Source: Dimorphilus gyrociliatus
Taxonomy: Eukaryota; Annelida; Polychaeta; Dinophilidae
DNA: 64,000 bases
Direction of reading: 5' to 3'
Assembly (NCBI GenBank): GCA_904063045.1
Contig: CAJFCJ010000011.1
Coordinates: forward strand, 248,001 to 312,000
The translations under genes were made by a program, and so were the position numbers. Each line of letters begins with the position of its first letter. The stretch's first letter is position 1. The notes below the pieces were generated by a model. That model saw nothing but the letters and a program-made list of their open reading frames with translations, was not told the origin of the DNA and ran no database searches. This document shows, one piece after another, positions 12,342 through 26,008 of the stretch.

Positions 12342-15300
12342 CTATGGAAATGTGGGCTTGTTGATAACGTGCCATAAAAATTTGAACAGAAATCTGTATT
12401 GTTCCTATAAGGAGAAGAAGATAAACTGGTTAAAATAATTATTTTAATTACAAGATTCTTTAAACACTTACATAATTGTTAATGATGTGAGGGCGACGTT
12501 TTTTAAGGCTTCGAACGGTATGGAAGACGTCGACGTTCATATCTTCTACAATCTGTTCATAGAGTATAACCAATGTTGCAAAAAATCCTGACTGTGTCGC
12601 TCCATCTACGCAATGTATTAGAATAGGTCTGTCCTTATTTGACCAATAATCTTCGACTAATTGTATTAACATTAGGCAACTTTCATAAGTTCCTGGTGTT
12701 TTTTCGTACATTTCCCAATCCTTTAATGGACAGTTATTTATGAATGAAGTGGAAATTTTACTATACGCTTACCGTAAATTCTATCCTATCAACAGTTCTT
12801 TCAATACCTCCTTTTTGAATTAAAAAGTTCTTTGTTTTTAGTAAATGAGTATCCATGACAGTTCCCTTGTTAGTAACACTAAGAGAATCACCGAATTTCC
12901 TCCTTTCACCCTCCGTTTCAGGAAAATAGAGAGCGCACGATTCCTCTTTATAATCAGTACTGTTCATGGCAATAATAACTTCTATTGATTCGTCAAAGAT
13001 TAATGTCCAGAAATCAGCTACCGTTGAACTTAATGGTGTTTGAGTGACAATCATCATCCTCTTTCGAACATGCGAATCAATATAAATAGCGTTAATGTAG
13101 TCATTTGGTGAGCTTCTCAATCTAGGTCTATGATGGTCTCTAGGTACAATACTTTCAAAACGATTTTTACTCTTATTAATAGTATTATTTGCAGTTAAAT
13201 GGTCTCCGTCAATTCTATCACAGAGACTTTCTATCACTTCGTACTGTTTTCGAAGAATACATCCGTTATTCAAATCGTCTTCCTTTGCAGTTAACAGCCT
13301 ATAAATATGTTTCATTTTAGCCTTATCCGCCTCTAGTTCGTAATACTCGGTTAATCCAGCCTCGAAGAGAATATCGTATAGAAATTTGTATTGGTTAAAA
13401 GTCCTAACCATCATCAATCTCTGATCTCGAAAGTTCTTGACAGTCTCATAAACATTAACAGCACCTTCCGAAGCTAATTGCCTCCATAATGATTCGGCAG
13501 CAATAAACACAGCGGATCTACTAACGCCTGTGGCACAATGAACAAGAATCGAATTCTCATATTCACTCGCCCTACGAACAGTTCTTAAAAAATTAAAGAA
13601 AGGAATAGCATCTTCCAATACGCCGTGATCGGACCATGCTGTAAATTGTAATTGGCGAACTTGACGTTGACCTTCAGAGCTAAATATCACAAAGGTTCTT
13701 GTTGTATAGTAGGCGAATACCAGCTCCTCAGTTGTTTGAACCTCAATATCATTGTATTCGATGTGCTCCCCTAATCTAGGCCAATAGCGTTCACATTTTG
13801 TCGCTTTAAAATCTTGTCGACTCTCTACCATAACAATAGTAGAAACACTTTCAGATTGAATCATAGACCAAAATGATTCGATGGTTTGAGGAGAATGGGG
13901 AGATTGAGCCAGTATGTATTCCCCAACCTCAGTTGGCTGTTGACCATACATATGTATGTAATTTGCATTTATATAAGTCGATTTATTTCTAAAGACTCCC
14001 TTGATACCCCCAAGTCTCTTATTTGGCAAAACGACAAGATTATAATCGTAGGGAAGGTAAAGGTCAAATCTATAATGCAATTAGGCTTATTTCAACTAAA
14101 TAGAAATGTAATTTAAAGTTAATACCTATTTCTTCCTCTATTGTCCTGACGCATAGCCTCTTTAATTTGGGAAGTTGGTTGCTTTGGTAGTCTATTCCAT
14201 TCTTCTGCAAAAGTTAGTGCCCCGTCTGATGGAACCTTTGCTGTAAGTAAGATTCTTCTACTTTGATTTGGATCAAAAGTATCTGTCCAATGTATGGGAA
14301 ACTTGATGTTGACCTTTTTAGTAGATTTTTGTAAGTGCTGTTTTTCGTAGTATTCAAGCCAAGTAGGACTTTCCTCTTTGGCTAATGTTTGTTTATCTTC
14401 TTTTATCTCAGATTTTCGACGACGGAAGCAGCAAAAATATATTATTAATATAATTAATAGAAGAAGTAAAAGAAAACCCAATACTGAGCAGATTATAATC
14501 CAAATGAGATTGTTATTCGAATCGTCATTTCCTACAACAGGGCCTAAAGTTGGTTCTTCTGGAGTTTTTGCAGTGGAAAATTCACTTTTCCTACTCTCAG
14601 ATGTTTTAGTTACTCCATCCAAGAACGATTCCAGAATCAAGCTAACGTTGTATTTAGAATTTGCTCTTAAAGCTAAATTAGGAATTTCACCGTGTAAATA
14701 TCAATATTAAACTGATAATAAAAAGTAAAATACCTTGATTCCTATAAATTCCATACAATTTATTATCTCCGATAACGAATGAAGTAGGAACTTGTAATAG
14801 GTTCGATTTCAAAGATGCGTATCTTTCCCCTTGAACAGTTATATAGTAATTGGATATTGGACCAGTTGTAATAACAGCAGGCAATAATTGAACACGAATC
14901 GTAGAATTTGTTGCATCCTGAAAAATTGGAGTGGCCGGTGGAGGTGGTTCTGCAATTTCTGTCCAAAATTCAGATGAAATTTTTTGACCATAACCAGCTT
15001 CCGTTGAAGCGGATATGGCTATTGTATACTGTGTTGCGTGAAACAGTTCGCATATTTCCGAACGGAGATTTCTGGTTGTATGAACTCTTATCTGTCTCTC
15101 TTGAGTACTATAGCTATAAAGAATTTCAGTTTCAATGCGATAGTTATTGAAAACGCCCGGAATGTAACTTGGCGCTCCCCAAGACAATTTAAAACATGTT
15201 TCGTTTGCAAAGTCCACCCTCGGAGTTTCAGGGGTGGAAGGTAGTCCTTGCAGTGTTTTAAACTTAAAATCCGGGCTTACACTACCGAATCCTGGATCTG

Positions 15301-17885
15301 TTCTAGCTTGAATTGATATCAAATATTCTGTGAAAGGTTTCAATTCAGTTATGTTGGCTACAAACGTTGAACCACTGACAGTTTGACTTAAGCTTGCTCC
15401 ATTAATCTTTCGCCAAGTAAGTCTAAACTGTTGAAGTACTCCGTTTATCTGTACTGGACTAGACCAAGATATAACGGCGGATATGTTAGATATAGATTCT
15501 ATTCTTAAAGCAGTAGGCTCTGATGGAAAATCCTGTTTTGTTTGAACAGATATTTTCGGAGTGTAGGGTCCTATCCCTGCAGAGTTAACGTAAGCTACTT
15601 GATATTCATAATTGGTATAGGGTTGAACGAAATTGCTATCAAGACTAAACTCTTCTGATTTTGTTGATTCCCTAATAGTCGATAAAGGAGATTTTATTAT
15701 TAGATCGTATCTAACAAGAACTCCATTCGTTAAGTTGCAATTTGGCTTCTTCCAAGTCAATGCCAATTTCCCTAAAATAAACGAAATTCTATAATCTTTT
15801 TATCATATTTTTGTACATTAGAATAACTACTTGCTCCTACTTCAACCTTCAGATCATTCACCTGTCCAATAGGTAGAGATTCGGGTGTTAAAATGTCAAT
15901 TGAATTTCCTTTACCTCGGCCAAATTCATTCTCCGCCTCAACAGTTACTGTATAACGAGACCAACCCGATAAATTCGAGAGTACAATACTAGTTGTTTGT
16001 CCATTGAAATAAATGATTTTAGGACTTTCATTTGAAATGATTTCACAACTTCCGAAACCAATCTTCTTATACGACACTCGATATTTTGTTATTGGTCGAT
16101 TCCTGACAGTAGGAGAATTCCAACTGATAGAGATCCTTCCATCATTTCCAACGAAACGATTTAAATTTCTAATAGCACCTGGTTCAGCGTCCAAAGTTAG
16201 GAATTGCACAAAATCCGACGATGGACCCTTTATCCAGCTATTAACAAATCTTATAGAAGTTTTATAGGAAGTGTGAAATTTCAAATCTGTTATGTTAACT
16301 GTTCTACTATTGGCTTCTATTGTCTTTTGAAAAACTACTCGATCACTCTCGTCTAAAGTAGTTATTTCATATCCTACAGCGTTACCATTGTAATCGGAAC
16401 AATCAATCAGCGTCCACTCAACTAAGGCATAAAAGGTGTCAACTTTGAGTATTTGAATATTTTCTGGGAATTTTTCAGGAACTTTTGGAGCAGTTGAAAA
16501 TTCCGTTTCAGTTTCATTACCCAAACCAATCCGATTTTTAGCTGCTAATCTAAGCTGATACTTTGTAAAACTATTCAAAAGATTTGGGACTATTCGATAA
16601 GAAGTAGAAGGCGGAATATCTATTTTAATAGGCCTTTTGTTGAAAGTGTAGTCGGCCGGGCATGCTAGTAAGGCAATCGGTTCGTATATGATCTGGTAAC
16701 CCTTAAGCGGCAGGTCAGATATACTTGGCTGCCAGAATACAACCGCAGATCCGCTTTGATCAATTACAACAGTTAAATTACTAATTGCAGAGGGTGGAGA
16801 TGGCGGAATTGTTGTGGTTGGAACTGTTGTCTCCATTTCAGTCGTTGTAGGTTCTTGTGTAGTTAATGGAACTGTTGTGGGAATGATAGGCTTAGTTGTT
16901 GTAAATTTGCTTGTTACTTTGGTTGTGGAGGTAGTTTTAGTTTTCGTTGTACTCCACGACGACGAGGAGGATTTAATAGGTTGAGTAGTTAAAACAGTGG
17001 TAGTTGGTGTTGCGGTAGTTAAAATTTCGCATGATGGTAAAGAAAAAGCAACATTCGATGGTCCTGATAATCCGATCTGTTCTTTTCCGTTATCGTCAAG
17101 GTTTGTAAGAATACGGTATCTATATTCTGTGTAGAATAATAGTCCACTGTTTAATAGTTGATGATATTCGGTTACATTCGGATTATGGATCCTCTTTAAT
17201 AAATTCAACCACGCCGATCCGTTTAAACTTTGCTGCAGCACATATGATGAAATAAATGGTGAACCAATATCAGTTATCTGATTCCAAGCCTTCCAAACTA
17301 CTTTGAATGATTTACAACTGAGGTTTCTAATCTCTGGTGGAGTTGTTAACTTGGGTAATCCTAAAAAAATATTGTCATATCACTTTACCGATAGATTTCA
17401 TTAGGTATGACTAACTTATCTGACATCCTGCTCCGTACCATTGAGGATCGCACGAATTATCCATACAATGTCCATTATTTGGCAGGCAAACAACTCCTAT
17501 TTTACAATGGCAATCATACTCGCAATTAGCCCCAAATTTTCCAATTGAGCATGGAGTCTCGCAACAAGGTGGATCTTTAAAACCAGGCGCGCAAGTTGTA
17601 CAGAATCTCTGATCAGAACTGCAATCTCTGGGTAATTCCCCGGCACAATTGCAGGCTGATGTACAATTCGGGCAGATACCCAAGACGCAAGATCCAATAC
17701 CTTTTTTATTAATTTGTTTATCAAAATACAGTATATTGATATAAATATCATGTTTACATTGACTTAAAGAAATAGATTATTATTAATTAAATATATATAA
17801 TACCTTGTTGACAATTACAATTTGGGATGATGATAAGAAGAAGCTGTATATCAATTAAAAATAGTAAAAACCGACTAAATTGCAT
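12342..17885 (-). CDS. Receptor-type protein tyrosine phosphatase with EGF-like and fibronectin III repeats
   Basis: Eight exons in perfect phase: 17885-17804, 17700-17416, 17360-15831, 15771-14734, 14672-14126, 14069-12773, 12720-12472 and 12404-12342, giving 1696 residues. Order: signal peptide (residues 1-25), Cys-rich EGF-like segment (about 30-120), about eight fibronectin III domains interrupted by a Thr/Ser-rich mucin-like linker (near 16800-17030), a membrane segment (about 1035-1058), then two tandem phosphatase domains. D1 has HCATGVSRS at the active site (Cys and Arg kept, variant of HCSAGVGR), WSDHG for the usual WPDHG, and a Q-loop Gln in FNQYKF. D2 has HCVDGATQSG: Cys kept but the Arg replaced, and no WPD Asp, so it is probably inactive, as is usual for D2. 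The protein should dephosphorylate phosphotyrosine under control of an adhesive ectodomain. The exact vertebrate orthologue is unclear. Confidence 0.9.
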
Positions 17886-19366
17886 AGCTAAAAGCCGCGC
17901 GTTACGACTAGTTTGGTTATCGATTAGCGTTTCCATAGGCGGCAACATAAATTCGATACGAGCCTTTAATCCGTAAGAAAAACTTTTTAATGAGCGGATT
18001 TTTAACGTAAATACACTCTTTAGAAATTATATAATTCAAAAAAATCGAATGGAATGCGTATGGTATTCTATTAAATTGAATAATAATGAAAATTTTCTTT
18101 AGGGTGTACTTATTTAATGTATACTTTGACTTTTAGCCGTAAAGGTAAGCGTTACTTAAGAAAATTACCTTGTTTAATGAAAGCGCCACCTACCTAATGT
18201 TGAAAACTTTAGAAATGTAGATGGCACTATTTCTATGAAAACGTTTCATTTAGCTTAATATATCAGTAAAAAAAACAGCTACAGAGAATGTTTTCCACTG
18301 TTTTTTTTTAAAAAAATATATTAGATTCGTTTATTTTTAGTAAAAATTCTCAAGTTGACATAATTTAAAACATTTTTTATCTTGATTAATTACAATTTAT
18401 AAAGCAAGGACGATATATATATATATATATATAATTCATATATAAATTTATATAGAAACGGCAACACAATACTGATATATTAACCCTTAATAATTTTTAA
18501 AAAGGTATAATCAATAAAAAATGTGTTTGACGTCATAATCAAGAATTTATATAGAATCAAAGCAGCTGACGACGACTTTAAAATGTCTATCATACACACC
18601 GCCTTTCATTAAGGCAACTATATTTAAAAACAAATTAATTAGTACTCAAAAGTAGATAATCCTATTGTGACAAACAACAAAATTTTTTCCGATAAATAAT
18701 CACATGTCTTAATTATCGATAAATGAAACTAATGACACATATTTTGGATAACTAATTAAAGTATGTTCATCATTAATTGATATATATATGATTTGTTAAG
18801 AATGCAGTAAACTTGGTTTAAAACCCATTGTCCTTGTTAAATTGGATAGCATAAAAAAAAAAGGAAAAAAAGACAACACAAGGTTTTAGATCAAAAAAAG
18901 AGCTTAAAAAAATATAAGTTTATTGAATCATTTGCTAGAAAACCATTAATACTTTTTGTCTAAAATCAAAAAAAAAAAAAAGAAATTGCGCAAGATTTCA
19001 ACCGCAATTTTCAAATTCTCTCGCAAAGACATCTGCGTATCTTTTTCTGAGTATATATTCAAAAATGAAAATCTACATAATATACATGAACAGATGCTTT
19101 TTTTTGTTGTTTTGTTTTCAAAAAAAATAGAGCAAGGGAGAGATAGGAGAGAGAGAGAGAGAAAGAAAGTGAGAGAGTGTATGTGAAACAAGGGCTCTTA
19201 GCACTATTCCTAACTTTATAAAATCATGGAAAAACCAATTTTAAGCATACATCAAAAAGTAATCAATATGATAAAACCGGAAAAACGCTTGGAAATTCAA
19301 TTTTATAACTTGTTGTTGTTTTTGTTCTTGTTGTTGTTGTAATAAGATTATTCCAATAAATTTCCT
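17886..19366. other. Intergenic region
   Basis: AT-rich spacer upstream of the receptor phosphatase and downstream of the PIP4P gene. Contains a TA run at about 18414-18433, A-rich runs, and a GA-rich stretch near 19135-19170. Open frames on both strands at 18946-19191 come from this simple sequence and are not believed. Confidence 0.5.
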
Positions 19367-21161
19367 TCATGTTGTCAATCCGTTTTCAATCCGACTGACT
19401 TTCAGTGTTGCAAAATATATAGCTCGAATTAAACATAATATCCCAAATACGTAGGCACCTGCGAATTTTTTGTTTTTTTTTGTTTAAAGAAAAATAAAAT
19501 TCTTCCGTTAGGACACATGACGATGTTAATAAAATAAATTCAGCCTACCTATCCATATGACATATATTCCAGGCGATCTTCTTGCTATTCTGTACGTTCC
19601 GACCTATTGATTATGAGTAGAAATTATAATTATAATAGAAATTATTGAATTAATAGCATATTATGTAATTTTATATTTTATAAAATACTAACCGTTACTC
19701 CAATACCAAGAATTATGAGAAACAAACCAATGATTGCAAACAAAATAGCTCGACTTCTAGCGTAGCTAGGTCCAACAGACGAGACTCTTCTACAATGCGG
19801 ACATCTTGCCAAAGCTCTATTAGTTATATTAAACTGAATAGAATAAAAAAATCTTATTAATCCTTATCATAGATATTTTACATCTAATCTATTATATTAC
19901 ATTAAAAAAACAACTTTATAATTATTTCGTCATACAATTGCTAAAATAATATTAATTACCAAAAAGGAATCTTGACAATGAACGCAAGTTACACGATTGG
20001 TACCCGGAGTCCTTTGCCTGGTATTAGGAGCAGCTGGATTTCCCAAATTAATAATTCTTTTGCTAATAAGAAAATAAAACATTAATATCATTTACTTTTA
20101 ATTTATACTATTTTAAAGATATTACCAGTTATTTCTCGGACAGGCTATTCTTTGTGACGATCCTTTACAAATTAGCAAGCAATTACAAGGGCATCGAACG
20201 TATTTCTTTCCAGGTGGAGCGGCTTTTATGGGCTGTTTAATCACAAAATAATACATATATATATATATTTATATATAGATATCTAAACAAATGGCCATCT
20301 ATAAGTTCATCATTTTAATCATAAGATAAAAAAGCAAACAAAGGTGACGTTCAATGGAATTGAAATCGAGTATATATATTGTTAGATAATCATCTCTTCT
20401 CTCTTTTTTCCACTATAGAGTAAGGATTATTATAAAATTTGACGTATTATAACATATCTATCAAAACAATAAATTTGACTATTAAATAGGTAATAAAGCC
20501 TTACGGCTTTAAAAAAAAATGTATTCATTTATCAACATGTTAGATATCTAGGACACTCTCTTGAATTCTACTTAATTTTAATAGAATACTATCTACAAAT
20601 AACTTTAGTTGGAATACCTTTCTTAGAACCTTCTTTGAATAATAATGAATAATTTTCAATGCGTAAACAAGTATTTTATACATTAAATTCACTCCTGCTT
20701 TGCTTGTTACGTGTTAAATTTAACTTTTAATTTAACTCATGCAACTATTAATATGACTTGTTAGTATATTTCAAGTGGATAATCAAGGTTAAACTTACTG
20801 TTGCCTCATTGCAGACACTACATTTGACGACATGTTGATGAGCTTTACCGTCTATATTTATCATCGATTGACAAACCTGAACAAAGTCAAAATTAACTTT
20901 TAAATTAATTGCTTTATTAGAATTTTCATTACTTTGCAGTTGATCATTGGTACGGCACCCGCCGTTGATGGAGAATACGGAGGAGGGAGATCATCATGCT
21001 CCAGAGGGGCTACAGTTACTGTAGGGCCTATGAAAAAACATAATTCTTCATTAAGCATTCATTATCATGTTCAATCATTATTTACCGGAAGGAATTTGAG
21101 AATATTCTGGAGGAGAAGTTTGTAAAAGAGGACTTCTCTCGTCGTTGTTTGCGTCGGCCAT
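19367..21161 (-). CDS. PIP4P: Type 1/2 phosphatidylinositol-4,5-bisphosphate 4-phosphatase (TMEM55 family)
   Basis: Eight short exons splice in phase from the ATG at 21161 to the TGA at 19367-19369; none is long enough to show as a large open frame. The N-terminus [13 protein letters not shown] matches the family start (ERSPLL). A Pro-rich DLPPPYSPS segment is followed by CxxC knuckles, [15 protein letters not shown], the catalytic C-x5-R motif CKGSSQR, a second CVHC/CPHC pair, and two C-terminal hydrophobic segments ([14 protein letters not shown] and [15 protein letters not shown]). In other animals these late-endosomal/lysosomal membrane proteins are reported to remove the 4-phosphate of PI(4,5)P2 and to act in lysosome positioning. 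The last exon (about 19367-19457) was placed by phase and family resemblance. All key residues look intact. Confidence 0.9.
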
Positions 21162-21648
21162 TTTTAGTCCGTCATGTGATCAAAGTCACGTGCAACAGAT
21201 GGCGCTGTTAACAATTTTCTTAAATCTAGGCCTACTGCTGTTATTATATATATTCTAATTCCATCACATGATTATTTGTATTCATATTAAAAGTGTAATA
21301 AACTATATTTTCTCTTATTTTTAATCAAGAGCAATAGAATATACATACAATATATATATATATATATATATATATTGTTATTTTCGTATATTAAAGAAAT
21401 GTTAGTACAGTGTATATAGTTAAAAAAATGTCTCTTCAAGAATACAAAGATATAGTCTAGATCTCGTTGGGTTTAGTTCTTGAACGTTTATTTTATGAAA
21501 CATTAATAAACTGTAATTTATAATCCATTTAAGAACATTTCTCTTATTTTTTATATTTTGCAGTTTCTCAAGAATTTTATACCTAAACTTTTGAAATCAA
21601 TCTGTAATAATTTTATTAAAATGTTTCTTTCATTCTCTGTTTCCTTGT
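21162..21648. other. Intergenic region with TA microsatellite
   Basis: Spacer between the PIP4P start (21161) and the GRXCR stop (21649). It carries a TA run of about 26 bases at 21350-21375. No gene seen; it should contain the PIP4P promoter and the GRXCR 3' UTR. Confidence 0.5.
21350..21375. repeat. TA dinucleotide microsatellite
   Basis: About 13 TA units in a row. Similar runs occur at 18414-18433 and 23861-23885. Simple-sequence repeat without further evidence of function. Confidence 0.85.
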
Positions 21649-23103
21649 TCAGCTTTCTTCGCAAATTTTACATCTAACCAGACCATTTTCATCACAGACA
21701 ACGCATTTTAAATCGCAAAGTTCGTCTGTAAAATGATTCCGTTTTAAGGATTTCTTACTACCGGAACATATTTGGCAAGGAACTAGACGATAACCTCCGC
21801 ATACGCTACACTTTGAAGGCTTTTCAATTTTCTATAAATAGAATTATATATATATATATAATAGTATATAATAAATACAACAATTAAAATAGTTTGTTAC
21901 CTTAAAATGTTTAAAAATCTGTCTTAGCTTTCCCGTTTCGTTAATGCTTTCCAATTCGTCACTAGACTAAGTAAATATTACAGTCAATAGGAAGTAACAT
22001 GATATAAGCCTACTGTTTGGCGTTTAATTGCAATTGCTTTGTTTGAGACTGTATGATTTAGTGCATGTTTTTCATTTTTGCGTCTACATTAGTTTATAGC
22101 TGATACAATTGCATAAAAAATAAAAGCACTAGAAAGAAGGGACAAACCAAGTCCTGTTTGTTTGATTGTTTTTCTTTAAAGATGTTTAAGATTACGTTTA
22201 TCGCGTAAAATTCAATCGCCAAACTAACTCTAAGACGGTTTAAGATTAAAAATAACTGAAAACTAACTCCTAAGTGTTGTCCATCAGCGTATATTTGTGG
22301 TAGAACAACCTGATCGGTGCCTAATCGCTCCAGTAACTCCTTCTGGTATTCTTTCGACATGAACAGGTCTTTCTCTTCAAATTCAACCATATGATTTTGT
22401 AGGATCATTCTTGCCTGATTAAATTCAAAGGTTATATAGACTACAAGCAATTTGTTCCAAACAAATGATTTTTATATGAATAATAACCTTTTTACATTTT
22501 TCATGCGTTCTTCTAACGATGGTGACGCTCGTTGTAAACATAACAATTCGACCTTTTTCTAACAGCCTATAATTCTGCAAAAGTAATCAATACTTATTCT
22601 TTTTACAACATATGTGACAACAACATTACAGTAAATGCAGCATGAATGAATCCTTGTTATGTAGGAGAGAATTAAAAATTATATATTATTCTTACCTTAC
22701 TCTTATCAATACCATCTGAGATAAAGGTGGCTATTCCTGCTCTGACTCGGTCTTTCACACCTCTTATCGTTCCTTTTCGACTAACAATTTTTATATCATG
22801 AAGACTTTCTGGTTTCATGACATCTCCTCTACTGCCGGCAAAAGTTCGGTCTTTTTTTGTTGGATCCACTCCGTGCTGTTCATTAACGAAGAATTCGGGA
22901 ATCCGTATCCGATTTGCCGGCTTCGGTGCAACCGGCGGTGGAACGGATTCCGTCATGATGTCTTGATTGTTAGCCTTCAATACTGAACCGTCCGTAGAAT
23001 TTCTTAAAGTAAATTTTCCTGCAGATTTAGGACGATAGCAGCGTCTCCCGCTTAGACGGTGGGACTGAGAGGCGTTTAAACCAGAGGGCGTGGTCGTTTC
23101 CAT
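21649..23103 (-). CDS. GRXCR1: Glutaredoxin domain-containing cysteine-rich protein
   Basis: Five exons in phase (23103-22696, 22574-22488, 22414-22268, 21966-21901, 21831-21649) give 296 residues, close to vertebrate GRXCR1. The first exon is a low-complexity N-terminus with a Pro-rich patch. Exons 2-4 form a glutaredoxin-like fold: GRIVMFTTSVTIVRRTHEKC, VEFEEKDLFMSKEYQKELLE, VVLPQIYADGQHLG, ESINETGKLRQIF. The usual CPYC active site is replaced by TSVTIVR, as in GRXCR proteins, so thiol oxidoreductase chemistry is not expected. The C-terminus is a Cys-rich zinc-binding-like module with four CxxC pairs (CSVC, CQIC, CVVC, CKIC). In vertebrates GRXCR1 shapes the actin of hair-cell stereocilia; the invertebrate role is unknown. 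Confidence 0.9.
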
Positions 23104-23858
23104 ATAATTTAATCCACCCGTAGAGAAAAAAGAAAATAATGTTTAAACTATATATACACACTTTATCGTTTAAACTCCAAAAGAATTTATACGGTCTAAT
23201 AAAGCACGTTTTCTCCACACAATCTTAAAGCCTATATTCCGATAAGGAACGGGTTATAAAACGTTTTTTCTTTTATTTCTATCCTATCTTGTTTGCATGC
23301 TGTCATTTCACTATTAAGTGTATTTTAACGTCCCTTTCTCATGTCGGAGCCGCAATGTTAAACGCCTACGCGAGAGCTGTTCAAAAAATATGAAATTTCG
23401 AATATGGCTTCCTTTTAAACGCATAATTTCTTTTCGCGTAATCGATAGATTAAGGCCTATTTTGAGACGGCGCCTATTATTAAACCCAAATCAATGACGT
23501 AGAACATTATACATTCTATATATTCTTTCACACTCTTATAGAGCACTCTTAATGTTGAAGATGATTCATGAAACAAATCAATATATCTATGGTAAATATT
23601 ATCAATTGAACCCACAAGCCAGATTTTTAAATATCTAGTCCTTACCCCCTACTGGGTCAATCTTTCGGCAAACATTAAAGATTTAAACCAACCTTTAATC
23701 ATAATTGATTTTATTCCTGGAATGTATGATAGAATCCTTCTCAATTAATTTTTAATTACATCGAATTTCAAAACTTGTAAGTTTGATGTTCAAGCAGCAA
23801 TCTGCCTTTAGCGTCTGGATTAGAAGTAAGATTATATATATAGGAGTATAAATATAGG

Positions 23859-23892
<34 letters not shown>

Positions 23893-24647
23893 GATTGTAT
23901 TAGTATCAAACTGTTTAGCCAATCTTTAAATCGAATTACTTACTCTAGTTAAAATTGATCGCCGATATTGTTTGTTATGACAAACTCTTACTTCTAGAAA
24001 GGAGAAGGCCGTAACGAAGGATAAAAATTGAACGAAAAAAACTCCATAGTGTCATACAAAATGCTAAAATGATATAAAGGCCAGACTTTAACCACGCTTA
24101 ACAAAAAAAAAGGGAAAAACTACAACAATAGAAAATGTATAGAGAGAGTATTGTTCAATTTTTTTTTTCAATACACATTTAATCAATTTCAAGACTTCCC
24201 TACTTCTTTTATTCCTTTTGCCCTTTATACTAGTTTTACTTTCTATATATTTGAATATTGTATCAAATCATTTCTTATCGAGTACGTAAAAATTTTTCCC
24301 AATTTTTCCGATAGGAGCATTGACCTATAATATTTTTTTTTCAAGATAACATTCCTTATTTATTTTACTATTCTCATTACCAGATACAATATGCCAGTAG
24401 AGATATATATTCTCTTTATCCCTTGTTAAAATCTTTATTGTTACAATAAGATTTTACATGCCTTTTTCTTGTAATTCTAACTAAATAGTTTTATTTAAAG
24501 TTGGGAAAGCAATTAATATATACAGTATACAGTTTTTCGATAAAGTTCGTGGTCGTATTCTTAAAGTTTATAGGCTTAAAGTCTCCTAAAATAGTTACAA
24601 TTTTGTCACAATTTATACGCCATCTAAAGCAAGATATTAATCGGACG
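23104..24647. other. Intergenic region with TA microsatellite
   Basis: AT-rich spacer between two minus-strand genes, with TA runs around 23831-23842 and 23861-23885. No coding segment recognised. Confidence 0.5.
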
Positions 24648-25228
24648 TTACTCCGTAAAGTCAATTAATTCATACGATCGATCTATTTCTTTTAGAAATT
24701 TAAGAACATCTGACGTTTTTACGGAAGTTGAGGCAGCATTGGTCATTGGGTGAAAAAGTACAAAGTCTTCTTTCAATAGAGATGAATCAATTAGTACTTT
24801 AACTTCTTTTCTTGTATCGTTTAATAAGGCAAAAATTGTCACACAGCCCTGTTTAACACCAAGCTTTTCTTCAAGAATCGCTTCGCTTGCCAATCTTAAC
24901 CCTCCCGCAGCTTTAATCTTTTTTGCTAAACTATTCAAATTTATGATAGTATCATGCTTAGCGGCTACCAACCAGAGATTGCGTTTTTTCTTATCATTAA
25001 TAAAGAGATTTTTTGCAACTGTTCCAACTTTTCCATCTAAAAATCTTAACATATCCTCTACCGTAAAGGCCTATTGGTATAAAAATATATTGAAATATTT
25101 CAATTGGGTGGATAATTACGTATATTGTAAATTTTCATTACTTCTTCATGATCGTATGTTTGCGTTTCAATATTCATCTCATCTAGTAACTTCATAAGAT
25201 TTTCTCTTGTTAAACACTTTCCTTCCAT
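24648..25228 (-). CDS. PRORSD1: Prolyl-tRNA synthetase-associated (YbaK/ProX) domain protein, PRXDD1-like
   Basis: Two exons, 25228-25142 and 25070-24648, encode 169 residues, the usual size of this stand-alone family. Exon 1 gives MEGKCLTRENLMKLLDEM, and the splice creates EEAFTVEDMLRFLDG, a typical family block. KNLFINDKKKRNLWLVAA follows, then the conserved GGLRLASEAILEEKLGVKQG and late-domain VLIDSSLL and FHPMTN motifs. The fold is the YbaK/INS-like editing domain, which in bacteria hydrolyses mischarged aminoacyl-tRNA(Pro). Animal PRXDD1/PRORSD1 proteins lack a synthetase partner and their substrate is uncertain. The gene appears intact. Confidence 0.9.
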
Positions 25229-26008
25229 TTAGCGTAATTTTTCTAATTGATTACGTACTTTAAATGTATATTAGCTGGAAAATACATTAAAAATAATTAA
25301 AGATAGTTTTATATAATAAAACATATATTTAACTATTTGAATTTACTTAAATAGCTATTTTAAACCCGAAATGGTAGCCTCTTCCCTCCCCGCCCTCTCA
25401 TAATGTATAAAAATAGAAACAACTATGCCATACATTCTATTAAATAGGATTCTAGCTATGAATAAAATATATTTATAGTGCAATGCTTTTGTCATTGTTC
25501 TATGACAATCTTTTATAAGATTTAAAATGATATCAAATGATTTGATTTTGAACGAATTATCGCTCATCTTGTTTAATCGTTCAAGTATAAGCGGTAAAAA
25601 GCATGTAATTTCAGTCTTGAATAAAAATCTTAGTTTGATATTACTTGTTCTTGTTATTTGATAGTTTATTTAAGATAAGGTTTATAAATAAGCCGCCTAA
25701 AAGCTATTCGGCAATCTGATTTGTCTTGAATGAACTGCCGGATATCCGGGGAATGGAAGCTGAGGCAGCGCCATCTTCATGTGATTAGCGCTTTGTGTAT
25801 TTGTTTTTTAAATATGAAAATACTTTAGATACAGATCCTCCAGGTAATTACAAACTTTAATAGCATGTATATCTATACTTGAATCGACTATTTGTAATTG
25901 AAATTTGAAAAAGAATTGATTGTTGAGCATATTTTGACATTTCTACTTGTACAGACACGCATGCCCTGTATCGAACGTCACTGAAACAACGTTTAAAAAC
26001 ATAACGTT
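25229..26008. other. Divergent intergenic region
   Basis: Spacer between the PRXDD1-like start (minus) and the CEP128-like start (plus), so it should hold both promoters. An open frame at 25355-25567 (minus) has no family match or splice partners. A possible 5' UTR exon for the plus gene lies before 26009, but no splice was fixed. Confidence 0.45.

Noticed and set aside
14908-16267. Plus-strand open frames inside the receptor phosphatase
   Set aside because: Antisense shadows of fibronectin exons whose spliced frame is firmly supported on the minus strand.
18946-19191. Overlapping open frames on both strands
   Set aside because: Created by poly-A and GA-rich simple sequence; mirror low-complexity peptides.
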